A DNA stretch of 64,000 bases from Candidatus Leptofilum proximum (GCA_016710325.1 JADJXK010000002.1:2108001-2172000); one strand, 5' to 3'. Shown: positions 1 to 6,858, numbered from the stretch's first letter. Numbers and translations: made by a program. The notes: generated by a model from the sequence alone, not told the origin.

Positions 1-167
1 AAAATCACGGCCAACTGTGTAGCACCTTACCAATTCTCTTTTCTTAGCTCAGCTGGGATCTGTTCCCAATGAGTGCCCAATGACCGACAGGTTATTGATC
101 CAATTTGGCTCTGGCGGACTCGATCCGTTGAGTTGGTCCGGGCTTAGAAAGGAGGTGCATATGACCT

Positions 168-485
168 ATGAAGTTGATGACAAAGCAGCTTGAAAAGCGC
201 TTTGCTCAGGTTGGTAGACAAGAGGGTGTGAAAGATCCACTTGTTATCGCCAAGTTCTTTAATCCGACAGGAGCCGGAACCTGGTTTGCCACGGAATACT
301 ACCCTGATGATAAAGTGATTTTCGGTTACGCATCGATATTTGGCGATCACAATGATGAATGGGGTTACTTCTCCCTTGTTGAGCTTGAATCGTTTCAAGG
401 TAGGTTTGGTTTAGGAATTGAACGAGATCTTTTCTGGAAAGAAAAGCCAGCAAGTGAGGTTCCTCTCATCGCTAAATCCTTCTAG
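168..485 (+). CDS. DUF2958 family protein
   Basis: Protein of 105 aa recognised as DUF2958 from the order of its motifs: an N-terminal LTKQLE-type stretch, VKDPLVIAKFFNP, GAGTWFATEY, FGYASIFGD, DEWGYFSLVELES and a C-terminal GLGIERD segment. The family has no settled biochemical role and is typically found on integrative elements and plasmids, which fits the excisionase-like gene and tRNA nearby. A strong Shine-Dalgarno (AGGAGGTG, 149-156) lies 11 nt before this ATG. It is better spaced for an out-of-frame ATG at 161 that opens a 10-codon ORF ending inside this gene, so leader-peptide coupling is possible. An in-frame ATG at 177 is an alternative start. The region is AT-richer than the chromosome to the right. 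Confidence 0.8.
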   Translation: MKLMTKQLEKRFAQVGRQEGVKDPLVIAKFFNPTGAGTWFATEYYPDDKVIFGYASIFGDHNDEWGYFSLVELESFQGRFGLGIERDLFWKEKPASEVPLIAKSF

Positions 486-493
486 TCTCTTCT

Positions 494-530
494 CACGGTC
501 CGTATGCCCTTCTTCTAGGCTCGGACCGTG
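494..530 (+). terminator. Hairpin after DUF2958 gene
   Basis: A perfect 9-bp stem (CACGGTCCG / CGGACCGTG) closes a 19-nt loop containing CTTCTTCTAGGCTC. There is no long T-run, so it is a hairpin of terminator or processing type, not a clear intrinsic terminator. The loop word recurs in the hairpin after the next gene. Confidence 0.5.
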
Positions 531-603
531 TAAAACTCCCTCTTTGGCTTAATCGGGCTTGACCCGTTTAGCTTCGGTTGAGCTTAGGAAGGAGGTGATG
601 CTC

Positions 604-804
604 ATGTACGATTCACCTTATCGTCCTTGCCCAGTTTGTCGCAATGGCATGAAGCCCAAATTGGGTATGCCACAGCGTCAGGAAGGGCAAAAGATTTGGC
701 ACATTTTCGAGTGTAGCAATTGCGGATCAGAGGTATGGATTCTGCCTTTCGACCGCATACAACGCGAAAATGGTGACAAGAAGCCGTTTTGGAAACGGTT
801 TTAA
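604..804 (+). CDS. Small zinc-ribbon protein
   Basis: A 66-aa protein with two CxxC knuckles, CPVC near residue 8 and CSNC near residue 40, as in small treble-clef or zinc-ribbon proteins. The ATG at 604 is chosen because GGAGGTG at 591-597 lies 6 nt upstream; an ATG at 598 is too close. Its leader (548-600) resembles that of the upstream DUF2958 gene, suggesting both were recruited with a common 5' region. Function is unknown; nucleic-acid or protein binding is typical for such modules. Confidence 0.6.
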   Translation: MYDSPYRPCPVCRNGMKPKLGMPQRQEGQKIWHIFECSNCGSEVWILPFDRIQRENGDKKPFWKRF

Positions 805-814
805 ATCGCACATG

Positions 815-839
815 GCTGAGCCTTCTTCTTAGGCTCAGC
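815..839 (+). terminator. Hairpin after zinc-ribbon gene
   Basis: An 8-bp stem (GCTGAGCC / GGCTCAGC) with a short CTTCTT-type loop. The loop and right arm repeat the CTTCTTCTAGGCTC word of the hairpin at 494-530, so consecutive genes in this element carry related 3' hairpins. Confidence 0.45.
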
Positions 840-861
840 TGTGACTTGTATTGAGTTAATC

Positions 862-1278
862 ATGAATAGAAAAAGAAGTAAAGTAGCAAAACCAATATTT
901 ACCCATACCCCACCTGCATGGTGCTCTGAATTGTGCCAAAACTGCATGAATGAAGATTGCATCACGCATTGTGCGCCTAAACGGAACACGGCTCATTTTA
1001 AGCTGAAAGAAGCTGTAAATTTGGAAGATTTAGCCCGTTTCCCACAAAGAGCCTGGCAGGAAGATATGACACCAGCAGAACGTCAAGCCATTGCCGGTGT
1101 GTATTTAAAAGTGATTATTGATCATCTGAAGGGGATTAGAAATGAACCATCTCGAACCTATCCTGACAGTATCGGAAACCGCCGCCTACTTGAAGCTCTC
1201 AAAAAGCAAAGTCTATCTCATGGTACAAAAGAACCAGATCCCCCATCTCAAAATGGGCAAGTCAGTAAGGATTCGTGA
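862..1278 (+). CDS. Hypothetical Cys-rich protein of mobile element
   Basis: Unrecognised protein of 138 aa from the ATG at 862; a GTG at 841 would add 7 residues. The N-terminal part has a cysteine cluster (CSELCQNC, then EDCITHC) that could bind metal, followed by a helical stretch with a DMTPAERQAIAGVYLKVIIDHL segment in the middle. The last 46 codons overlap the excisionase-like gene in another frame and read as low-complexity polar sequence. Either the overlap is real or the gene originally stopped earlier and was extended by a frameshift. No function can be assigned. Confidence 0.45.
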   Translation: MNRKRSKVAKPIFTHTPPAWCSELCQNCMNEDCITHCAPKRNTAHFKLKEAVNLEDLARFPQRAWQEDMTPAERQAIAGVYLKVIIDHLKGIRNEPSRTYPDSIGNRRLLEALKKQSLSHGTKEPDPPSQNGQVSKDS

Positions 1279-1342
1279 ACGCGATCTACTTGCCTGGATT
1301 GAAGAACAAATCGTACAAAATGACGATTCGCTGTATTCATAA
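1142..1342 (+). CDS. Excisionase-family HTH DNA-binding protein
   Basis: A 66-aa protein with the excisionase/MerR-like winged helix layout: LTVSETAAYLKLSKSKVYLMV, then IPHLKMGKSVRIRERDLLAWIEE. These small proteins bind DNA and in integrative elements often act as recombination directionality factors. It lies about 170 bp from the 3' end of a tRNA gene, a common integration site. It overlaps the preceding ORF by 137 nt in another frame, but its family match makes this the more secure gene. No integrase is seen in the window; it may lie to the left. Confidence 0.75.
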   Translation: MNHLEPILTVSETAAYLKLSKSKVYLMVQKNQIPHLKMGKSVRIRERDLLAWIEEQIVQNDDSLYS

Positions 1343-1450
1343 AATTACCCACTACTCGTTTTTATGCTCTCTTAATCCTGCTTTTTCCTCATTTAAACGC
1401 CATTTAAGTCTTTTGAAACTGCTACCCTAATTGCTACCCTCTCCATAAAC

Positions 1451-1484
1451 AAAAACCTCCATACCCGAAGATATGGAGGTTTTT
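1451..1484 (+). terminator. Intrinsic terminator
   Basis: A stem of about 13 bp (AAAAACCTCCATA / TATGGAGGTTTTT with a short loop) is followed by a T-run. The A-run at its left makes it usable in both directions. It ends the excisionase-side transcript and could also stop readthrough from the minus-strand tRNA. Confidence 0.8.
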
Positions 1485-1508
1485 GTATTCAAGTCGCCGC
1501 ATATGGTG

Positions 1509-1581
1509 TGACTCCGACAGGATTCGAACCTGTGACCAAGTGATTAAAAGTCACCTGCTCTGCCAGCTGAGCTACGGAGCC
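1509..1581 (-). tRNA. tRNA-Lys (UUU)
   Basis: Reads on the minus strand as a complete 73-nt cloverleaf. The acceptor GGCTCCG pairs with CGGAGTC (one G-U). The D-arm is GCTC..GAGC, the anticodon loop is CTTTTAA with UUU anticodon, and the T-arm is ACAGG TTCGAAT CCTGT. The CCA is not encoded. Its 3' end faces the accessory genes at 1-1500, as expected for a tRNA-associated integration site. Confidence 0.95.
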
Positions 1582-1777
1582 TTAACAGACCGTAAGTATA
1601 GCCGCCCCCGAAACGGTATGCAAACCAATTTCGCGGCTCGCTCCGTGATTATTTCCGTAATAAATTTGGCAAACACTTTACGAATCAACCATTCTCTACT
1701 ACGATACGCACACCCTGACGGCGTTCTCTATCTGGCCACCTGAAGGGAGTTAAAAGTTAATGCAGCCTGGGTTGTGG

Positions 1778-1806
1778 TTTGCCTGCCCTTTTTGCGCTAC
1801 TATAAT
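1778..1806 (+). promoter_or_regulatory. Sigma-70-like promoter upstream of lepB and BMC locus
   Basis: TTTGCC (1778-1783), a 17-nt spacer and a perfect TATAAT (1801-1806) lie 68 nt before the lepB start. No other good promoter is seen before the BMC genes, so this may drive the whole run. The remainder of 1582-1873 holds no gene I can support. Confidence 0.6.
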
Positions 1807-1873
1807 TCACTGATCCGGGAAAATCGCCTTTAAACGAGTTCCGGTCAGATAGAACTTCAGGAGATATCATTTC

Positions 1874-2464
1874 ATGGCTCTAACCGAGTCCAATGCCCCC
1901 CACGCCCCCGTTCAAGACCTGCCCGCCGACGAAAGAAAACAGCCCACCGAGCTGGTTGTACGTGAGATTGTCGAGACTCTGCTCCTGACTTTTTTCATTT
2001 TCTGGCTGGTTAACAGTTTTGTCGGCCGCTACCGCATTGATGGCAGCAGTATGAACCCCACCCTGGAAAATGGCCAATATTTGCTAATCAACAACTTTAG
2101 CTACTATCTCAGCGAACCAGATCACGGCGATATTATTGTTTTTAAACATCCCAACAGTGATTTAAACCTGATCAAACGGGTGGTTGGCGTGCCAGGTGAC
2201 CATGTCACCATCCAAAACCGGCAGGTGGCGGTGAACGGCGTTTTGCTAACCGAACCGTACATTGCCGCCGATCCAACCTACACCGGCGACTGGACCGTGC
2301 CCGAAGACGAATTTTTTGTTCTGGGCGACAATCGGAACAGCTCCAGCGACTCCCATTCCTGGGGCTTTTTGCCCAAGGAAAATATAATTGGTAAAGCCAT
2401 CGTGGTGTACTGGCCTGTTTCTGACTGGGAAAAAGTACCCCATTTCCACCATGTGTTAAATTGA
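1874..2464 (+). CDS. lepB: Signal peptidase I
   Basis: A 196-aa membrane-bound serine-lysine protease that removes signal peptides from exported proteins. One N-terminal transmembrane helix (about residues 33-50, LLLTFFIFWLVNSF) precedes box B with the catalytic Ser (GSSMNPTL). The catalytic Lys lies in LIKRVVGVPGD and box E in VLGDNRNSSSDSHSWG, a complete set of family motifs. AGGAGA lies about 9 nt before the ATG. The stop codon is 2 nt from the next gene's ATG (TGAGCATG), so lepB heads the same transcript as the BMC genes. Whether that is functional or merely positional cannot be told. Confidence 0.93.
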   Translation: MALTESNAPHAPVQDLPADERKQPTELVVREIVETLLLTFFIFWLVNSFVGRYRIDGSSMNPTLENGQYLLINNFSYYLSEPDHGDIIVFKHPNSDLNLIKRVVGVPGDHVTIQNRQVAVNGVLLTEPYIAADPTYTGDWTVPEDEFFVLGDNRNSSSDSHSWGFLPKENIIGKAIVVYWPVSDWEKVPHFHHVLN

Positions 2465-2466
2465 GC

Positions 2467-3192
2467 ATGAGCTATCGACCGGATGAGATTGAAGCGCTGG
2501 TGCGCAAGGTAGTTAACCAGGTGATGGGTGAGCAGCCTTCATCCACCTTCACTGCGGCGACGGGCGGGAAACGGCCGCTTATCGACGCCGATCTCATCCA
2601 CCAGCTGCCACCCAACTCAACCTACGCCGTGCCGCCCAACGCACTCATCACACCGCTGGCCCGGCAAACGGCCCTGGAGCGGCATATCCGCCTTGAAGAA
2701 GGTGGCGCCGGGCAGCCAGCTCCCGTCACAAGCAAACCCGCCATCGCCATTGGCGCCGATCATGGCGGCTTCACTTTGAAAGAAACGCTTAAAAAGATGC
2801 TGGCCACCACCCACGCCGACTATGAAGTGGTGGATTGTGGCACACACAGCACGGATTCGGTAGACTACCCGGACTTCGCTTATGCGGTGGCGCAGCTGGT
2901 GGCCACCGAGCGCGCCTGGCGCGGCATCGTCATCGACGGGGCGGGCATTGGCAGCTGCATGGCGGCCAACAAAGTCCCCGGCGTGCGCGCCGCGATGTGT
3001 TATGACCAGGCAACGGCCGTTAACAGCCGGGAACACAACAACGCCAACGTCCTCACCCTGGGCGCCGGACTCATTGGCCCCAACCTGGCGCAGCAAATTG
3101 TGCAAACCTGGCTGGCCACTGACTTCGGCGGCGATCGCCATGCCCGCCGCGTGGATAAAATCATGGCCATTGAAAAACGATTTTATAAGTAA
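2467..3192 (+). CDS. rpiB: RpiB/LacA-like sugar-phosphate isomerase, BMC cargo
   Basis: A 241-aa protein from the ATG at 2467; a TTG at 2461 is possible. Residues 1-20 form an amphipathic helix (YRPDEIEALVRKVVNQVMGE) of encapsulation-peptide type. A Pro/Ala-rich linker follows with an ALITPLARQTALERHIRL motif. The catalytic domain starts near residue 95 with GADHGGF..LK, CGTHSTDSVDYPDFA, ANKVPGVRAAMCYD, SREHNNANVL and FGGDRHARRVDKI, clearly RpiB. In E. coli RpiB the proton-transferring Cys lies in ICGTGIG; here the stretch is IDGAGIGS, with Asp in its place. The substrate may therefore differ from ribose-5-phosphate. It is the first BMC gene, next to deoC. Confidence 0.85.
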   Translation: MSYRPDEIEALVRKVVNQVMGEQPSSTFTAATGGKRPLIDADLIHQLPPNSTYAVPPNALITPLARQTALERHIRLEEGGAGQPAPVTSKPAIAIGADHGGFTLKETLKKMLATTHADYEVVDCGTHSTDSVDYPDFAYAVAQLVATERAWRGIVIDGAGIGSCMAANKVPGVRAAMCYDQATAVNSREHNNANVLTLGAGLIGPNLAQQIVQTWLATDFGGDRHARRVDKIMAIEKRFYK

Positions 3193-3246
3193 GCAAGTAT
3201 GCAAGTTGCCGGTGGCCAGTAAATACCTGCAACTTGCGATTTGCAG
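3193..3246 (+). repeat. Iterated-word hairpin (GCAAGTT family)
   Basis: Imperfect inverted repeat between rpiB and deoC. The left arm iterates GCAAGTA/GCAAGTT and the right arm reads GCAACTTGC then GATTTGC. The same word family builds the larger hairpin at 28925-28999. Confidence 0.6.
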
Positions 3247-3264
3247 ACCTGCACACTCAATATC

Positions 3265-4167
3265 ATGCAAAACCAGGCAGCCGTTGAACGAATCATAGAA
3301 GAAATTACCCGCGAGGTGCTTCTGCGGCTGAACCAGCCGCAGCCTGCCAGCGGCGCCACTACCTGCAATTGCACCGATGGTTCCTGCGTGCAAAACTGCG
3401 CCGACAAGGTAAACAAAGTCGTTCAGGCCGGGGCCAGCCGCGTCACGGCCACGCTGGGCACACGGCCGCAAGACAGCAGCATCGCCCGCTACATCGACCA
3501 CACGCTGCTCAAACCCGATGCCTCGCAAGACCAGATTGCCCAGCTTTGCTACGAAGCGCGCACCTACGAATTTGCCTCCGTCTGCATTAATCCGGCCCAG
3601 GTAAAGCTGGCGGCGCAGCTGCTAAAAGGGTCGCCGGTGAAGGTGTGCACCGTGGTGGGCTTCCCGCTGGGGGCCACGCCCGGCACCGTGAAAGCATACG
3701 AAACGCAGCAGGCCATCCGTGACGGCGCCACAGAGATCGACATGGTGATCAACGTTGGGGCCCTGAAGTCAAAGGATTACGCGACGGTGAAGGAAGACAT
3801 CGGCGCCGTGGTGCGCGCCGCCCACGCCGGCAATGCCCTTGTCAAAGTGATCATCGAAGCGGCGCTTCTGACGGATGAGGAAAAAGTGATCGCCTCGCAC
3901 CTGTCTAAGCTGGCCGGGGCCGATTTTGTAAAGACCTCCACCGGCTTTGGACCCGGCGGCGCGACGGCCGAAGATGTAGCCCTGATGCGCCAGGTTGTAG
4001 GACCAGACATTGGCGTGAAGGCCGCGGGCGGCGTACGAAACTTTGCCGACGCCCAAACGATGATTGCCGCCGGGGCCACCCGCCTGGGCGCCAGCGCCGG
4101 TGTGCGCATTGTGAAGGAAGCAGGTGGTGAGGGGTCGGGAACGGCCGTTTCCCCCTCTGGCTATTAA
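3265..4167 (+). CDS. deoC: Deoxyribose-phosphate aldolase, BMC cargo
   Basis: A 300-aa class I aldolase (DERA) cleaving 2-deoxyribose-5-phosphate to acetaldehyde and glyceraldehyde-3-phosphate. The ATG at 3265 is chosen; an upstream TTG adds 8 residues. Residues 4-25 (AAVERIIEEITREVLLRLNQ) are an amphipathic encapsulation-type helix. A linker follows with four cysteines (CNCTDGSCVQNC). The TIM barrel begins near residue 75 (IARYIDHTLLKPDA). Catalytic residues are intact: the Schiff-base Lys in FVKTSTGFG, the second Lys in GVKAAGGVR and the Asp in EIDMVINVG. Acetaldehyde is the likely volatile intermediate that justifies a shell. The C-terminal tail (about 15 Gly/Ser-rich residues) is non-catalytic. 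Confidence 0.93.
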   Translation: MQNQAAVERIIEEITREVLLRLNQPQPASGATTCNCTDGSCVQNCADKVNKVVQAGASRVTATLGTRPQDSSIARYIDHTLLKPDASQDQIAQLCYEARTYEFASVCINPAQVKLAAQLLKGSPVKVCTVVGFPLGATPGTVKAYETQQAIRDGATEIDMVINVGALKSKDYATVKEDIGAVVRAAHAGNALVKVIIEAALLTDEEKVIASHLSKLAGADFVKTSTGFGPGGATAEDVALMRQVVGPDIGVKAAGGVRNFADAQTMIAAGATRLGASAGVRIVKEAGGEGSGTAVSPSGY

Positions 4168-4175
4168 GAATGTGA

Positions 4176-4206
4176 TTGAGTAATTGAGTAATTACCCAGT
4201 TACCTA
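4176..4206 (+). repeat. Iterated-word hairpin (GAGTAATT family)
   Basis: A short inverted repeat of the words ATTGAGTA/ATTGAGTAATTAC and GTTACC between deoC and the zinc-finger gene. The word family matches the hairpin at 6802-6858. Confidence 0.5.
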
Positions 4207-4227
4207 ACTCTTTTCAGGAATTTGGTT

Positions 4228-4497
4228 ATGGATTGTCATCATTGTCGAATCGGGAAGTTCCAACCCACAAAAATCGCTTATTACAGCCCCCTCAACGAGC
4301 ATCTCATGGTCATTCCCAACGTGCCCGCCTACCAGTGCGACGTCTGCGGCGTTACCGACTATGATGAGATTTTCATGCTGCGGCTGCATTACCTCATCGA
4401 CAAATTAACCGGCAAAGAGCCTGATCTGGCAATGGATGAATGGCAGCCACGCGTAGAACCTACCCACCAATGGCAGCCCGAAAGAAGGAGTCGTTAA
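4228..4497 (+). CDS. YgiT-type zinc-finger protein
   Basis: An 89-aa protein with two CxxC pairs (CHHC at residues 3-6, CDVC about 30 residues later) in the arrangement of YgiT-type zinc fingers. YgiT/MqsA-type fingers are often antitoxin N-termini, but no HTH domain or toxin partner follows here. The C-terminus is polar (about 25 residues). ATG 4228 is preferred over TTG 4222 given CAGGAA at 4215-4220. Its stop abuts the GTG of the next gene (TAAGTG), so it is translationally coupled to the first BMC-T. A regulatory or structural role in the BMC locus is possible but unproven. Confidence 0.7.
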   Translation: MDCHHCRIGKFQPTKIAYYSPLNEHLMVIPNVPAYQCDVCGVTDYDEIFMLRLHYLIDKLTGKEPDLAMDEWQPRVEPTHQWQPERRSR

Positions 4498-5136
4498 GTG
4501 ACCGTTGAACTGCGCAGCTACGTATTTTTAGACAATCTTCAGCTTCAGCACGCCGCCTTTTTAGGCACCGTCGCCCGCGGCTTTCTTCCCCTGCCCGGCG
4601 ACGCCTCCCTCTGGATTGAAATTTCCCCCGGCATTGAAATCAACCGCATCACCGATGTGGCCCTCAAATCCGTCGGCGTCAAGCCCGGTATGCAAATTGT
4701 AGAGCGGCTGTATGGCCTGCTGGAAGTGCACTCCAGCAGCCAGGCCGACGTGCGGGCCGCCGGGGCAGCCATCCTGGAAGCGCTGGAGCTAAAGGAAGAA
4801 GATCGGCTCAAACCGCGTGTAGTCTCCAGCCAGATTATCCGCAACATCGACCCCCACCAGGTGCAGCTGATTAACCGCATGCGCCACGGCCACATGATTT
4901 TGGCCGGGCAAACGCTGTACGTGATGGAAGTGCAGCCCGCGGCCTACGCCGCCCTGGCTGCCAACGAAGCAGAAAAGCGGGCCGATCTGAACATTTTGGA
5001 AGTGACGGCCTTCGGCAGCTTCGGCCGGGTTTACCTGGGCGGCAGCGAGCGAGACATCATGGCCGGTTACCAGGCGGCCATTGATGCGATTGAGAGTGTA
5101 AGCGGCCGTTCCCAGGAAACCAAGAAAAGTGAATAG
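4498..5136 (+). CDS. BMC-T tandem-domain shell protein
   Basis: A 212-aa shell protein with two BMC folds. The first centres on VERLYGLLEVHSSSQADVRAAG, and the second on MILAGQTLYVMEVQPAAYAALAANEAEK followed by LNILEVTAFGSFGRVYLGGSE and a closing DAIESV helix. Tandem-domain proteins form pseudohexameric trimers that sit in the facets and often provide larger gated pores. Length is in the usual range (180-220 aa). The GTG start follows an AGAAGGAG Shine-Dalgarno. It differs from the second BMC-T at 10143, so two trimer types are encoded. No iron-sulfur cysteines are present. Confidence 0.88.
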   Translation: MTVELRSYVFLDNLQLQHAAFLGTVARGFLPLPGDASLWIEISPGIEINRITDVALKSVGVKPGMQIVERLYGLLEVHSSSQADVRAAGAAILEALELKEEDRLKPRVVSSQIIRNIDPHQVQLINRMRHGHMILAGQTLYVMEVQPAAYAALAANEAEKRADLNILEVTAFGSFGRVYLGGSERDIMAGYQAAIDAIESVSGRSQETKKSE

Positions 5137-5160
5137 CCACTAAAAACAGGAGAACCAAAC

Positions 5161-5451
5161 ATGACAGATGCATTAGGAATGATCGAATGTCGTAGTTTTG
5201 CGGCCATGGTGGAGGCTGCCGACGCGATGGTGAAGGCTGCCCGTGTAGAGTTGGTGGCCTATGAGAAAACCGGCGGTGGCCACGTGACCGCTATCGTGCG
5301 TGGGGATGTGGCGGCGGTGAAAGCGGCCGTTGAAGCCGGTGCCCGCGGCGCTGAGAAAGTTGGTGAAGTAGTCTCCGTCCACGTCATTCCGCGGCCCCAT
5401 GCCAATGTGGATTCTGTGCTGCCGCTTGGCCGCCAGGACGCCTCTGAATAA
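5161..5451 (+). CDS. BMC-H hexameric shell protein
   Basis: A 96-aa single-domain BMC protein with strong PduA/CcmK-type signature: ALGMIECRSFAAMVEAADAMVKAA, then VELVAYEKTGGGHVTAIVRGDVAAVKAAVEAG and VHVIPRPHANVD. It forms the hexagonal facets. The pore loop reads GGGH, placing a histidine next to the pore. This is the only BMC-H in the window, so it is probably the major shell tile. It follows BMC-T by 24 nt with AGGAG upstream. Confidence 0.95.
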   Translation: MTDALGMIECRSFAAMVEAADAMVKAARVELVAYEKTGGGHVTAIVRGDVAAVKAAVEAGARGAEKVGEVVSVHVIPRPHANVDSVLPLGRQDASE

Positions 5452-5453
5452 GG

Positions 5454-5541
5454 GTAATCGGTAATCGGTTATCCGTAATCGGTCATCTGTAATAAATGGC
5501 CGATTACCGTTCACCGATTACCGTTCACCGATTACGGATCA
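5454..5541 (+). repeat. Iterated-word hairpin (GTAATCG family)
   Basis: The left arm is built from 7-nt words (GTAATCG, GTTATCC, GTCATCT) and the right arm from complementary words (CGATTAC, CGTTCAC), giving a long imperfect hairpin between BMC-H and BMC-P. Relatives occur at 27748-27831 and 30168-30229. Confidence 0.75.
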
Positions 5542-5546
5542 CAACA

Positions 5547-5834
5547 ATGTTCCTAGGCAAAGTAGTTGGCACACTGGTGTCTACGCAAAAAGAGGCGTCG
5601 CTGGACGGGCTCAAGTTCCTGGTAGTGCGGCGGCTGACGATGGACAACACGGAAGAATCCGGCTACGTCGTCGCCGCCGATGCTGTGGGGGCGGGTTTGG
5701 ACGAGGTGGTGATGGTGGCCACCGGCAGTTCGGCCCGCCAGACCAAGTTCACCGACAAACGGCCGTGTGACGCCGTCATCATGGCCATTGTGGACAGCTG
5801 GGAAGTGGCCGGCGAAGAGAAGTACCATAAATAA
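5547..5834 (+). CDS. BMC-P pentamer vertex protein (EutN/CcmL family)
   Basis: A 95-aa EutN/CcmL-type protein with the opening MFLGKVVGTLVSTQK, LDGLKFLVVRRL, a YVVAADAVGAGLDEVVMVATGSSAR core and a VIMAIVDSWEV ending. Pentamers cap the shell vertices. The ATG at 5547 is chosen because the family always begins near this residue and the upstream in-frame sequence is hairpin repeat. This is the first of three BMC-P genes in the window. Confidence 0.93.
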   Translation: MFLGKVVGTLVSTQKEASLDGLKFLVVRRLTMDNTEESGYVVAADAVGAGLDEVVMVATGSSARQTKFTDKRPCDAVIMAIVDSWEVAGEEKYHK

Positions 5835-5836
5835 AA

Positions 5837-5907
5837 ATGGGACACTGATAAACACTGATTTACACTGGTTTTTTATCTGTGTTCATCAGTGTAAATCAGC
5901 GTCCCAT
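5837..5907 (+). repeat. Inverted repeat (ACTGAT words)
   Basis: ATGGGAC...GTCCCAT closes a long imperfect hairpin whose arms repeat ACACTGAT and ATCAGTG. It lies between BMC-P and the nucleotidyltransferase gene. The internal period is about 12-13 nt, unlike the 7-nt families. Confidence 0.65.
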
Positions 5908-5933
5908 TCCAAAATCCTACTATCAAGAATTTG

Positions 5934-6830
5934 ATGTCACCGGCTACCCAGGAGAAACGCGCCCAGTTTCTTGAGTTTATGAAGCGGGTGCTGCTGCCGG
6001 AAACGGCCGTACAGGCCATCATCGGCATTGGCAGCATCGCCACCGGGCGCATGCGTCCAGACTCCGACATCGACATCATTCTGTTTCTCGATCCTTACGA
6101 CCTTTACATTGTCCCCGCTGAAGCCATCTGGCTGGCTGCAGACGACAGCTTCCACAGCATCTTCGCTGAAGATGCAGCCATCCAGCAGGGGTTACAGCTC
6201 GATTTTATGCGGTACAGTTGGCAGCAGTGGCGCAATCCAGATTTTGCCTGGCCGGAAGAACGGCTGAGTGAACTGGCCAGCGGCTGGATGGCCTTCGACC
6301 GGCATGGCGAGGTGACACGCCACATCCAGCAGCGCAGCGTTTATCCCGACGAGGTGCGGCAGGAACGTCTGGATGAAGCCATCACCTGGCTGGACCAGCA
6401 CCTGGGCTGGGGTTCGCCGCAAACCAACTGGAAGGCGCTTGGCCCGGCCATCGCCCACGACCGGCTGAACGCGGCGTACCATTACCTGGTGGATGGGCTG
6501 TTTGCCTACAACCGATGCTGGCGCACCTGGCGCAACCGGCAAATGAGCGGCCTGCTGCGGCTGCCCTGGCTGCCGGACGGCCTGGCCGACGACATTTTAC
6601 TGCTGGCCAATGCGCCCAGCCTGGATTACACCGGCTACATGGCCCGCGTAAACAAGCTCACCGCCACCTTCGAGGCGTTCCAGCAGCAGCTCATCGCCGA
6701 CGGCGACTATACCAAACCGGTGGATGAAGCATTTATCCGCAGCAGTGAAGAGCCAGGCCGGGCGTGGAACATGGCGGAGTGGAACGCGATGCGGCAGAAG
6801 AGATTGAGTAATTGGGTAATTGACTCGTAA
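5934..6830 (+). CDS. Pol-beta-type nucleotidyltransferase domain protein
   Basis: A 298-aa protein with an N-terminal nucleotidyltransferase core: GIGSIATGRMRPDSDIDIILF (residues about 31-50) carries the GS...D.D motif that binds metal and NTP. The remaining 200 residues are helical (AIAHDRLNAAYHYLVDGLFAYN, then RWLP-type loops), resembling the helical halves of aminoglycoside or MNT-type enzymes. It sits inside the BMC run between BMC-P and the aldehyde dehydrogenase, an unusual position. The last residues (RLSNWVIDS) come from the following hairpin repeat. Substrate unknown; it could modify a small molecule or a protein. The ATG at 5934 is used; a TTG at 5931 is equally close. Confidence 0.75.
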   Translation: MSPATQEKRAQFLEFMKRVLLPETAVQAIIGIGSIATGRMRPDSDIDIILFLDPYDLYIVPAEAIWLAADDSFHSIFAEDAAIQQGLQLDFMRYSWQQWRNPDFAWPEERLSELASGWMAFDRHGEVTRHIQQRSVYPDEVRQERLDEAITWLDQHLGWGSPQTNWKALGPAIAHDRLNAAYHYLVDGLFAYNRCWRTWRNRQMSGLLRLPWLPDGLADDILLLANAPSLDYTGYMARVNKLTATFEAFQQQLIADGDYTKPVDEAFIRSSEEPGRAWNMAEWNAMRQKRLSNWVIDS

Positions 6831-6858
6831 TTACTCAATTACTCAATTACCTAATTAC
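6802..6858 (+). repeat. Iterated-word hairpin (GAGTAATT family)
   Basis: Words ATTGAGTA/ATTGGGTA on the left pair with TTACTCAA/TTACCTAA on the right. The left arm encodes the C-terminus and stop of the nucleotidyltransferase, so the repeat has entered coding sequence. Confidence 0.7.

Noticed and set aside
1483..1743. Plus-strand ORF over the tRNA-Lys gene
   Set aside because: It runs antisense through the tRNA and has no Shine-Dalgarno or family signature.
2617..3528. Long minus-strand ORF opposite rpiB/deoC (303 codons)
   Set aside because: It is the mirror of two well-supported genes, and its His/Ala/Gly-rich text is typical of antisense reading of high-GC coding DNA.
4228..4497. Toxin-antitoxin pair from the YgiT-type zinc finger
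   Set aside because: No HTH domain in the protein and no MqsR-like or other small toxin gene adjacent; neighbours are BMC genes.
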